A DNA stretch of 64,000 bases. It comes from Akebia trifoliata (lineage: Eukaryota > Streptophyta > Magnoliopsida > Ranunculales > Lardizabalaceae). The position numbers and the translations under genes are program-made. The stretch's first letter is position 1; the number at the start of each line of letters is the position of its first letter. The stretch spans positions 17,997,040-18,061,039 of the forward strand of contig CM030705.1 of the NCBI GenBank assembly GCA_017979445.1, written 5' to 3'. The notes beneath the pieces were generated by a model. It worked only from the letters and a program-made list of their open reading frames with translations. It made no database searches and was not told the origin of the DNA. Positions 1 to 9,394 of this stretch are shown here, in pieces.

Positions 1-790
1 TTATTGTATCCTTCCGTGATCCATTGCACCCTTGACTTTTACGTTTGACAAAACTCTTCATAACCACAACTTTTTGAAACTCATTTTTGACATTAATTCT
101 CCCATCTTTCCCAAAATCCAATATGGAACCTACTTCTTCTTTAGTGTCCAACCTTACAATGAGATCCAACAATCCGTTCTCTTTTAACTCGAATTTTCCA
201 AAAGATTCCTTGTTCCAAATATTCAATTTCTCCTTTAAGGCTCTTAACTACATCTGAAATCGATATCCCGTCCTTCCAGAGAACGAGAAAGAATTCCACC
301 AACGTTCCTCGTGATCATTAAAATTCTAGTGGACAAGCCACATGTTCTCGAAACAAAAAAGAAAAGGGCAACTGCCCAAAAATAACGGCTTCAAGAGCAA
401 TAAAAGAATGGTCCAATGTTAGATTAGGAACATTGACCTGCAAGACAGAGTTGATGTATTCTTTCCAAATAAGAGAAACCTGAAATTTTTCCAACCATGA
501 AAGAATTGGGTCGTCCTGCTTGTTGGACCAAGTGGCACTTCCCAAATTCCTAAATCAATCTCATACTGCTAGTTAGCCTGGAACAGCCTTTCATCTCAAA
601 AGAAAACCTAATTATGTTAAAATCTCTCCCTTGGCACAATTGTAGACCCCAAAAAAAATCCAACATCATCAACCATCCCTCAAACCTCTTATGTTCCACG
701 AAAAGGTGTTTGTTAACATTGGAATGAGTTAGCCCATCCTTTTCTCCTAAAACCTGCAACTCTGATAGGGAAGTCATCAAATCTAACTCT
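1..790 (-). pseudogene. LINE (plant L1-type) ORF2 endonuclease remnant, cut by the window edge
   Basis: Read on the minus strand, this is the apurinic-like endonuclease part of a plant L1-type ORF2, which would nick target DNA to prime reverse transcription. The stretch around 580-660 gives GRDFNIIRFSFEMKGCSRLT, matching the family signature GGDFNVIRF...GGSRLT. Further on (320-540) comes ATWSNKQDDPILSWLEKF followed by LTLDHSFIALE, matching the TWSN..P..SRLDRFL and LTSDH.PI motifs. At 1-250 lies LKEKLNIWNKESFGKFE, the usual linker towards the reverse transcriptase. The frame is broken by stops near 545 and 318, and the family motif RxxWxxxGDxN at the extreme left is degraded. The reverse transcriptase would lie outside the window. 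This is a dead copy. The family call is firm, the exact borders are not. Confidence 0.8.
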
Positions 791-1286
791 AATCTTTTGA
801 CTTATTTAACCAAACTAGATTTACGCCTCTTGACCTTCTCAGAATCACTATGCTATCCTTTTAGAGATGGAGGCCTCATGATTCTTGGCCTGTACTTGAT
901 CTTTTTACAAATCATGCCTGGAGTCAAATTGGGATGGGCCTGGTCATCCCACAAGGACACTAGAGCAAAAGTGTTGCCTTTTCTACTGAATATCAGCCCA
1001 AGCTCTATCTTTTTGGCTATTATGACATGAAACAAGACTAGAGTCTCATCTGTCTTTCTAGAGTATAGATACCCAACTTGATTTTTATTTTTAGGAACTG
1101 ATCTAGAAACTTATCTACAATCTTCTCAATAAATTCCTCCTAAATCCCAAGGGGGTTCACACTACACTCACCCATTTCCAAGTCTTCCAAACAACAACCC
1201 CCGATTAGAATCATATGTAGGCCTAGTAAGGTATTTCAACATCCTCAGTCGCATTAAGAGGAATGTAATATATCGGAGTTCTATCA
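791..1286 (-). other. Probable upstream part of the same LINE, heavily decayed
   Basis: This stretch precedes the endonuclease motifs in the minus reading direction. It contains a short lysine/arginine-rich stretch near 800-850 and otherwise no motif I can name. A 60-residue frame at 853-1035 has no recognisable domain. By position it is most likely LINE sequence between ORF1 and ORF2, but this is inference. Confidence 0.3.
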
Positions 1287-1305
1287 GGGCAAAACAAAGG
1301 AATTT
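1287..1305. repeat. Left copy of the SINE target-site duplication
   Basis: This 19-base sequence recurs at 1441-1459 with one mismatch (C at 1295 against T at 1449). The pair brackets the SINE-like element and gives its insertion borders. Confidence 0.75.
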
Positions 1306-1440
1306 TTTTATAGGTAAAGATGGGTTAGTGGTTAGCATAAGAAGTATGGGTTCAAGTGAGTTCGAACCTAGGATGTGGGAACAACCATCCACTCATCTTA
1401 CCACTTCGCCAAGTGGCACTTCTTAAGCTTGGGTTCAATT
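1306..1440 (-). mobile_element. tRNA-derived SINE with target-site duplication
   Basis: On the minus strand there is a good RNA polymerase III internal promoter. A box A (TGGCGAAGTGG, 1401-1411) fits the TRGYNNANNGG consensus. A box B (GTTCGAACT, 1359-1367) lies 44 bases downstream and fits GWTCRANNC except for its last base. The element ends in a short A-run (seen as T's at 1303-1309). It is flanked by a 19-bp direct repeat, 1287-1305 and 1441-1459, starting GGGCAAAA and differing at one base (C/T). A-tail plus long TSD is the mark of LINE-mediated insertion. About 29 bases precede box A, more than in a bare tRNA. It sits inside decayed LINE sequence. I cannot name the SINE family. Confidence 0.75.
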
Positions 1441-1459
1441 GGGCAAAATAAAGGAATTT
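1441..1459. repeat. Right copy of the SINE target-site duplication
   Basis: Partner of 1287-1305, with 18 of 19 bases identical. It adjoins the 5' end of the minus-strand SINE. Confidence 0.75.
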
Positions 1460-1654
1460 GATTTAAGAGAACCTGAGAAAGACAGGAAGTGAACCATCGA
1501 CCAATTGTCAGCATCTACTACTTTCCAACCAACCCCAGAATTCAGAATCAGCAAGTTTAAGAAGAACATAAAAAAAATTATTCAACCCACACCAAGAATT
1601 GGCAAGCAACTAAAATTGAAGATTGACCAAAAAAATGGATGCATATCATAAGGA

Positions 1655-1960
1655 TTTTTTTTTATATAAGTTGAAAAATGGGGACGAGAAGGCCCCTAAA
1701 GTACAAAAACAAAACAAAAAAGCAAACAAAAACTAAGAAGCATCTAGATAACAAATCATATCCCAATATACTATGAAATCCTCAAAAAAAAGTTCCCTTG
1801 AACTACTTAAAGGCTTTCCCACAAAAAAACAGCAAACCCAAAATGTCTAAGATAATATCCTGCAGATTCTGCACTTTATCCTCAAAGATACATCTATTCC
1901 GCTCCTTCCAACCCCCACCCCCCCATAAGATAACCTAGTGGAAATTGAGACAACAGCCAA
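1655..1960 (-). pseudogene. 3' end of a second LINE (C-terminal tail, 3' UTR, poly(A))
   Basis: The minus strand around 1850-1925 reads WKERNRCIFEDKVQNLQDII, the characteristic C-terminal stretch of plant LINE ORF2 proteins (W.ERN.R.F.....). It continues for about 20 residues to a stop. It is followed by a T/G-rich 3' UTR and a nine-base A-run (T's at 1655-1663). Because this 3' end lies upstream, in the minus direction, of the endonuclease at 1-790, it must belong to a different insertion. It is probably a 5'-truncated LINE copy. I searched nearby for a direct repeat of the sequence beside the A-run and found none. Confidence 0.7.
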
Positions 1961-3390
1961 ATCAAGAGCAAGAGGGTTTGGAATGGCAAAGAGTGTGCCT
2001 TTTGCCCAAACAAGAGGAAAACCTCAAAAGAAAATAGTTTTACCAGATAAAAAATCCTGGGTATGAACAGTAGCCAAAACCATGGGTATGCAAGGTAGCC
2101 AGGCCTTCACAGAATTCGAAGTGGAGATGAGCTTCTAGGTGAGATTCCAAACTTGCAATAGGAATAGGAGATCTAACATCAATATGGGAAGGCGTGAGGA
2201 CCAAATTTTGATTGGACTACAAAAGTATTGATTTTCAGACTCCTATCAAGCAATTCTTTTGAAGTCGAAGACATAGGGAATTCATAACTAGTTTTCCCCA
2301 CTGGAAAAGATTGATCCCAAGATTTAGGCAAGCTTTAGAACATGCATTGGTGGTGGCACCTTTAGGGTGTTGGACTGTGGAAGTTCATCTCCATTGTAAC
2401 AGGATTGAGAATATTTGGAGTGTTGAAAACAGATGAAAGATGCCAATGGGACACCAGTCGTGGGCCAAAAATCATGCTCACATGAATGGGCTCCGACCCC
2501 TTTTGACCCAAAAATGTTTAATCCCATAATTGACATTAGAAAGGGGAAAGATCTTCGTTTGGCATCAAAACAAGATAGAAAAGACTGGCTAGAAAAATCC
2601 TTGAGTTGCTCGTTGTAGATTTATCAACAACCTTCATAGGACCTACGAGGCATTACTTGACCATAGTGAGTATAATCTAGATTCTAGAGAGTCTTTGAGA
2701 ACTATACTAGATTTTGGATTCTCGATACACCTTGAGATTGCAACCAAAGCAAGGCAATCGCTTGTCTAACTATTGTAAAAATCTTCAAGAGAGTATGAAT
2801 TCCTAAAGTTACTTGCTACTTTGTCAACTTTTGGTACGATTCTTCTCGATATCGGAGAACACTCATGATTTGTACAAATAGGTTTCCTTTGCTCTGTGCA
2901 TCAATGATGCCCTTGGTTGCTTAACATCAAAAGCTTTTATTTTGATTTTTCTTCAAATTTTCCATATGTGGGAATCAAGGACCATAATTAATCAATGGAC
3001 TTCGACCACTATTGGCAAAGACATGCTCAGAGTTAGGGCATACAGATTCCAAAAGTCTTTAGTTTCATTGGGGCATGATTCCCCCAAGACCCCTTGAGCT
3101 TTGCCAACGATATGAGTAAGTTCCACCATTGGATTCCTCCCTAGCTTGGCCATCCTTGTTTGAATCTACCTCTAAATATCGAATGATTGCCCCTCCTTAA
3201 CAATTTCCTGCACCATTCCTCTAGCAAATCCACCACCACAATCACAAAAGTTAATCTATCTCAAGCTTGAATTGATAACCTGAATGATTACTGAGTAGGA
3301 CAAGTTTTCATTAGCCACACCCATTGATTTAGGGACTAACGATGCCCTGCAATGAACTAATCATCAATTCTAATATGCAAATGGTTGAAT
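1961..3390 (-). other. Decayed LINE-derived or unassigned sequence, no intact frame
   Basis: No frame longer than about 70 codons and no motif I can name. Its position between a LINE 3' end and a LINE ORF1 remnant on the same strand suggests ORF1 C-terminal sequence or an inter-ORF region. I cannot place the 5' border of the 3'-end fragment at 1655. Confidence 0.25.
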
Positions 3391-4250
3391 TATCAGTCTC
3401 GAATAATCCACCCAGAAAATCCCTTATTGATGGAATGGCAACCTTCTAATTTCAATCCATGTAAGACCCAATCCCTACTCCAAGGGGACGCAACCCTTCA
3501 TCTGACCATCCACAAATGATGGCTAATCGCCATTTCTTGAACCTTAGCATGGATATTGAATGATCTCATGGCAGGCGTTGACCCTCTCAGAACTTGATTA
3601 CTTGACAACACGTTGATTTTTCACCTTTAATGGTGCCTGAAAACAATGGTTGCCAACTTAAAGGCAAAAGCATACAATGAGCCTTTGAGTTTTCCTAAAA
3701 CGATGATTCTCAAATCTTTAGCAACCTCCGTCCACCCACTCGTCTTTAATCCTTTGGGAAACATAAAGATTGGCTCCAACATTTCCCAAATCATTCACAA
3801 AGTCAAATATATCTTCCAATCTCCTTAAAGTATATTTTTGCCAACTTAACGTGGCCATTGATAAGTGACTTCCCCCACCCTTCTTTCTCAGTAAAGACGT
3901 TGAACGCTTCTAGTAGAACCTCTGCCAGTCATTGTGCTTCCCAATGAAGTGGTATCATACAATCACTATTTGATTTTCCACTATTATTATTGTTGGTTCC
4001 ACTTTATTCTTAAAAACCATCAAATCCTCTATGAGTATCATAACTCAAAATGTATAAAACAATGAAACTTGATCCCTTTCTACTTAACCCTTCCTAGCCC
4101 TAGTCGTCCAAATAAACTAGAGGATTTGAGCGAGAGATAGGATGGAGAGATGAAGCTCTACTCATTTATGGTGGATTACTCGCAACAACTCGAAAGGTGT
4201 TTGGTTTGTCAACTTAAAAGAATCATGGTTTCAATTCTAAAAACCACCTT
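3391..4250 (-). pseudogene. LINE ORF1-like (DUF4283-type RNA-binding protein) remnant
   Basis: Short minus-strand stretches resemble the ORF1 protein of plant L1 elements, which binds the element's RNA. Around 3700-3770 it reads MFPKGLKTSGWTEVAKDL, like the 'vPkG.n..GW..la..L' segment. Around 3430-3460 it reads WIEIRRLPFHQ, like the 'W.ei.GLP.HLW' motif of DUF4283. Both lie in the expected order, in different frames and interrupted by stops. The match is by eye on degenerate sequence, so confidence is moderate. It may belong to the LINE whose endonuclease is at 1-790. Confidence 0.45.
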
Positions 4251-4830
4251 GGTTTCTCAATCATAGCCATGCCTTCCATTAAGGCGAGTACACACTTTCT
4301 TTTCCACTTCCCAATGCCAATGACATGCATAAATAAGCACGTTATATTTCAAACTAGTGTTATTAAAATCGTAGGATTTGGGACTTTTATTGATATGTAT
4401 GAATAACAAATCGAGTCTCACGCATGAATTGTACTATAAAATAGTGAATTGTACTATCTGAAATGAATCGTAGGATTCAGATTTCAAACTAGGCATAATC
4501 TAGTTTTTGTATATTATTCATGTTTTCTCAATTTCTGACGGAAATATTTTTGAATACTATGATCCAAGGATTTGAATTCAATCCCATTAGTTACGATTTT
4601 ATGATCCAATTCGATTTTTTTTTTGCTAAGTAATCCAATTTGATTATGTAAACATTGCTTGAAACCATCAATTTTAAAGGATTACAATTTTCTCCCTTTC
4701 ATCAGCACCCCTCCCCCCACTCCCACCTTTCAGCACGCACACGCACACACACATACACACATTCAAGTCCTGAATAATCGAGTGGTTTGTTAAAACTTTA
4801 CTAAAATTGGTATTCTATCATTTTTAGGTC
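4251..4830. other. Unassigned AT-rich sequence
   Basis: The word ATCGTAGGAT occurs twice (about 4369 and 4465), hinting at a small degenerate repeat. A CA-rich microsatellite lies at 4733-4763. No coding frame and no terminal repeats found. Confidence 0.3.
4733..4763. repeat. (CA)n-type microsatellite
   Basis: Interrupted CACGCA/CACACA tract. Simple sequence, no further signal. Confidence 0.8.
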
Positions 4831-4835
4831 ATTGG

Positions 4836-5457
4836 TGTTGTGGCTAGATCCCAAGCCACACACAGAAATTTGATTATTGAAATTAATCCCTTATAACACC
4901 AAAGCAATCAATTCCAACAACCAAACCCCAAGAAATGTGTTGCAAAGCAAATACAAGAAAAATAAAGAGCGTATAGAAATGACCACAACCACAACACAAG
5001 ATATATGTGGTTTACCCACAATAAGACTATATCCATGGACAAGTCGACAAGTAGAAATCCACTACTCAAGGAAGAAATTACAAGTATGGAAGTTTATACT
5101 TGCCTCCAACTCTCCAGTGAAACCCACCAAATCTCTACACCCAACTTTAGTAAGAACCCAAACAAGAAATCACTCTCACTCCCGTTGTCACAAACCCGCA
5201 ACAACCATGTGAAAATCACCCTCAAGAACCATGAGCATTTAGGTTTTATAAGAGAAGAAAAATACATACATAGAGACTCAATATTTTCTCACACTCTCTA
5301 ACAAAGAGAATACCCCCTTTATGGACAACAACTACCATCTAGGAACTCCTTTTGTTTCTCATACACTGATGAAATGACATTACCCAAAATACCCTTGGAC
5401 AAAACCCATTAAACTTAAGAAACAAAAGAACAGTGATTTATATCACCAAACCCAACA
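4836..5457 (-). mobile_element. Ty1/copia-type solo LTR
   Basis: This 622-bp block begins TGTTG and ends CAACA, the TG...CA termini of an LTR. It is flanked by a perfect 5-bp TSD, ATTGG, at 4831-4835 and 5458-5462. Read on the minus strand it contains a TATA-like TATAAAACCT (5250-5241). Further down is GTCCATGGATATAGTC, then AAACCACATATATCTTGTG, the recurrent U5-region phrase of many plant copia LTRs (usually ...CCACGTAAATCTTGTG). No internal region, primer-binding site or polypurine tract adjoins it, so it is a solo LTR left by LTR-LTR recombination. Frames of 111 and 98 codons inside it on the plus strand are LTR sequence, not genes. Confidence 0.85.
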
Positions 5458-5462
5458 ATTGG

Positions 5463-6811
5463 TCTATAAATTTTAATCTTAGCATGAAGAGCGAATGTCG
5501 TCAGACAAGTTCACAATGCAGTCCACTAAGTCATAAAGAAATAAATTCTCTGGTATAATTGGTATGTCTATTCCGAAATATCGAGCATGAATGTGGCTTA
5601 TTGGAAGGCATATCCATATCCAGATAACTAAAATTAAAGAAATATCTATTAAAAAAAGATAGAGATAAAGGTAGAGACCATATCAGCACTTAAAAGTATC
5701 AAATTGCATCTTTTCAACTAAAGAATGGGCATCTATGGGTGTCAGAAAATGCCAATTTGCTTTCTTTACTGTCCAAGTTATCAAGAGTTAGAATATTCTA
5801 TTATCATCTTTAAATAACTTTATTAGTTTTTCAATTATTTTAATTTATTATACTTTTTTTTTTCTATTTATTACAAAAGATTGTAAATTGAATATATCAA
5901 TTTTTTATACTAAGAAATCACCTGGTTTGTATTTACAGTCAATATTGGAGAATGCAATCAATAGATTGGCTCATTTAAATTCGAAATAATTGAAAAAAAC
6001 AAAAACAAAAAAAACCAATATTAACCGATCGAGAGAAAAAGAAAGATTACCATGGACATGGTTTCTTCGTAGGATCAGCAATCTTTAGAACGATAAGGTG
6101 CCGCAATGAGTGACGGCTAACAAGGAGGTTTTTTTGGGTGGTACGTAAATCTCCACGTTTTGGTTAATATTTTTGAGATACCCCTATGTTTTCAAACTGA
6201 TGATATGATAGGCCCCCTTGAATTCAGTCTTCTCTATTAGGCTAATAATCAATGACCTAAATACCCATATTAAATGTATAGCAAAACCAATGATTTGTCC
6301 CCTCCAAAATGAGAAATATTCAATCTCCTGAATAAAAAAATTTTCATCTTAAGCATTGAGTTTGTTAGGTTTGTTGCTTAGAATTTTTCTATTAATTTAA
6401 ATGATTCAGTTGAATCGTTACTATATAAGGATATGTAAATAAAGTATATTTTAAAAAGGTGGATTTGTGAGTCAATTTTCTTATTTTCTTATTTCCTTAT
6501 TAGGTCTCTCTTAAACTGTCTTTAACCTTCAAATCTTGAAAATAAGATAAGATATTTATAAGGTAGAAATGACATAATTTTTTATAAAGAAAAAAAATAA
6601 AGATTTCCTACAAGATGGTCAAGGCAAGGTTGTAAAAATCAGGAGTTTATGACTAAAGATTGAAGATAACGATAGTCATTTTACATTGGTCTATAAGAGG
6701 ACAAAGGTCAAGGGGATATTTCATCATTTTGAAGAAACAAAGAACATCTCAAACTAAAACACAGAGGAATATACAAACGATAATACTTTTTAAAAAATTA
6801 TTATCTCATCC
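5463..6811. other. AT-rich intergenic sequence, nothing assigned
   Basis: No credible coding frame, no terminal repeats and no recognised TE motif. A short GC-richer patch at 6050-6130 has no domain I can identify. Confidence 0.4.
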
Positions 6812-6916
6812 GTACTCCACTGATGTGGCAAGGGCACAGAAATGTTGATCGTTTACCTTGAGTATCTCGAAGAAAAAGATTTATGGTTCTGTGCTCTTGC
6901 TACATCAACTAAGTAC
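6812..6916. repeat. Small foldback (hairpin) repeat, copy 1
   Basis: The arms 6812-6841 and 6887-6916 are inverted repeats of 30 bases with few mismatches, sharing GTACT, TGATGT.GC and AAG.GCACAGAA. They surround a loop of about 45 bases. The core (TGATGTGGCA...) and loop resemble the second hairpin at 7168-7305, so the two are diverged members of one foldback family. Two short open frames that meet here are artefacts of this repeat. Confidence 0.65.
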
Positions 6917-7167
6917 ATAATAAGTGAAAATTTTCGAGTAAAAAAATCACAACTCTTTTTCAAATCTCCTCATACTTCTTCTTTTTTTCTTCCTTATATT
7001 TATTTGTTGGATTTTCAGGTGTGGCATATCAAACTTAGAGCATTAAGAAAAGTTTTTCAAGTGTAAATTGCCACGTAGATTGTTCCATCCCCCACCCCAA
7101 ATGGGGGACGAAGGAAAGGAGAGTTGGAATGAAACTTCCTATGATGTAAAATGCAAAGAAAATTTCA

Positions 7168-7305
7168 TTGGACACTACGTTCATCAATGTGCTGATGTGG
7201 CAGTACATAAACAATTGTTGATTTTTTTAACTTAAATCTCGAGAAAAGAAGTCTATGGTTATCTGTACACTGCCATGTTAGTACAATGTTGAGTGTAGTG
7301 TCCAA
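7168..7305. mobile_element. Foldback MITE-like element, copy 2
   Basis: Terminal inverted repeats of about 42 bases start TTGGACACTAC at 7168 and end GTAGTGTCCAA at 7305. They include CTGATGTGGCAGT against ACTGCCATGTTAG. The middle is A/T-rich and non-coding. Size (138 bp) and structure fit a MITE of the plant type carrying a TGACGTGGCA-like motif. No clear TSD, so the superfamily is not assigned. Confidence 0.6.
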
Positions 7306-7756
7306 CAAAGTCAGTGTAGCACGACTCAAAAATGAAAAGGTGGCAAATTTTGTAGATCTCTCAAGTGTGTCGTATCAACCGTCAAAAATGAAAGAAATCT
7401 AGTTAAGAACTCTAGACTGCAGCTCCAAAAATATATTTCCTTTCATATACCATGGCTATCATGAATCCACGTTGGGTCACTTGCCACCAAGCTTTAACAA
7501 TGTTAATGGGTTGGACTAAGTCTGACTTGTGCTAGGCCATATGGCTGTTGCTATTTGGGTCTCAAAATCCCAGCCCAAGCATGCCCATCTAATTGTCCAG
7601 GCAGGGTGGGCCAGATAAAAACCACTTATTATTTACAGGATGTATAGAACCTGATTTCAATATTTTTTTACTAGATTTGCCTCAAGTAGCCACAAATCTT
7701 TTCTCACCCCTCTCCTACGAAAAACACGAGACCAAAATTTGGATCTCATAAATGCC
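7306..7756. other. Unassigned intergenic sequence
   Basis: Mixed-composition DNA with no open frame of note and no terminal repeats. It ends at the TSD of the hAT-type element. Confidence 0.4.
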
Positions 7757-7764
7757 CTAAAACT

Positions 7765-8567
7765 TAGGGGTGCACATGGTTCAGATTTTGACAAAATTGG
7801 AACCGAACCAAACATGATCAGTTCTACAAGGTTGGAATCGAACTAATCCAATTACCTTACAGAACTGAACCAATCCAAACCAACCTTGGTTCGGATCGGA
7901 TCTCGATTCTCATACTTATTATTTTCAATAGTAAAATTAAAATAATTAAAACTTAAAACTAAGCAAAATAAATTTTAAACAAAGCATCACACATAACACA
8001 TAACACGCATCAACATACTTATTATTTTAACATAAACAAAGCATCACACACAACACAAAATTAACAAACCCTTAGTCCGATCTTACATCGGTCTACCTAT
8101 GCACCAAAAATTACTGGAATTTATTTTAAAAAATGAAAATTCCATGAATATTTTAAATGGGGTAGTAATCGATAGAGAAATTCTTATAATTCAAAGATCC
8201 ATAATTAATGAAATATATATATATATATATATATAATCACATTCAAATATGAGTGTGACACAAAACACTCATAAAATGAAATAGAAAAAAAGTTGAAATT
8301 CATTAGGAGAAAATCGTTCTTTTTTTAAATATATTGTAAAAGTATATAAAAATTAGTACAATATATATATATATATAATAGATACTTTGGATTGGATCGG
8401 TTCTATTATACCCCTAATCTAGAACCAAACCAAATCAAATCAATCGGATATTTTTTTTCTTTACAATCCGCACCCAAGCCAAGCCATGCTCAATCCGAAC
8501 CAATCCAATCCAAAAGACTTCGGATTGGTTCGGTTCTCGGATTTACCCAATCTATTGTGTACCCCTA
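7765..8567. mobile_element. Non-autonomous hAT-type element (MITE)
   Basis: The ends are TAGGGGTGCACA (7765-7776) and TGTGTACCCCTA (8556-8567), an imperfect terminal inverted repeat. They are flanked by a perfect 8-bp duplication, CTAAAACT, at 7757-7764 and 8568-8575. An 8-bp TSD with a TAGGGGTG end is the signature of hAT-superfamily derivatives in plants. Just inside both ends are runs of GGTTCGG/GGATCGGA and CCAATCC words, subterminal repeats of the kind bound by hAT transposases. The 803-bp interior is non-coding and holds two (AT)n tracts (about 8213-8234 and 8360-8378). It would need a transposase supplied elsewhere. Confidence 0.9.
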
Positions 8568-8575
8568 CTAAAACT

Positions 8576-9389
8576 AATAAAATTACATCGCAAGATTCCA
8601 TAATCCCTATAATTTAGGTGGTTAGTTGTCAAAATTACAAAAATATCTTTTTTACTATATAGACGTCAAAATTCCCTTTTATTAGTATTTTAAATTACTA
8701 ATAAGTCATTTTGATACATGTGCTTTTGCACCTACCACGTTCTAGTTTAATTAAAAAAACCTTTGAAGGTGGTATTTTTCAATTATTTTTAATTTAAAAT
8801 AATAAAATATAACTTTATCTTATACTTTTTCAAAAATATGATTTTTTTTAGTATTTTTTAAATGTTATTTGATCATTTTTTTAATGTAATTTATTTTAAG
8901 TATTTTTTTTAAAATGTTTTCTTAGTTTAGGAAGCAAACCTAAATCAAAAAAATTATTTAAACAGATTTAAATTATCATCTAAAATCACAGGTTATCTTT
9001 ATTTTATTTTTAGCATTTTTTAAATATTATTTTATCATTTAATAAATTTTATTATTTTTTAATGTAAAAAAATATGTATTTCATAACTTAAATGATAAAA
9101 TAACATTTAAAAATCTTAAAAATAAAATTAATCAAGTTTTCCACATGATGTGCTAAAACGATGGAAAAGGATATGCCTGGCCAAGTGAATAATTTGCTAA
9201 GTAAATATTTTTCGTGCAATCAAACACATCCAAGTTTAAAAGAAATCCCTTGTTTTACCTCGTCAAAGGTTCTGAAATGAACAACCACTTAACTCTAAAA
9301 TTTAATTGTTTGATTAATCAGTTCTTCTGGATGTTCCAACCATTAATGTCAAGTTTGATTAATTAATCCTCTTAACTCTTGTGTATCCT
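8576..9389. other. AT-rich sequence with a long hairpin
   Basis: No coding signal. The only structure is the inverted repeat listed at 9010-9122. Confidence 0.4.
9010..9122. repeat. AT-rich inverted repeat
   Basis: The arm around 9010-9044 (TTTTAGCA...TTTATCATTTAA) is matched in reverse complement by 9087-9122 (TTAAATGATAAAATAAC...). Few mismatches over about 35 bases, with weaker pairing further out. The loop is about 42 bases. It may be a degenerate MITE or a simple palindrome in AT-rich DNA. Confidence 0.55.
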
Positions 9390-9394
9390 TATTT

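Noticed and set aside
1310..1380. Plus-strand SINE or tRNA promoter (TGGGTTAGTGG with GTTCGAACC)
   Set aside because: Box B is nearly self-complementary and so fits either strand. The minus strand has the better box A and the A-tail at the correct end, so the element is called on minus only.
4877..5301. Overlapping frames of 111 and 98 codons
   Set aside because: They lie inside the copia solo LTR, antisense to it, with no domain.
6050..6130. Possible exon near the ACCATGGACATGG sequence
   Set aside because: No splice-consistent frame continues on either side and no domain is seen.
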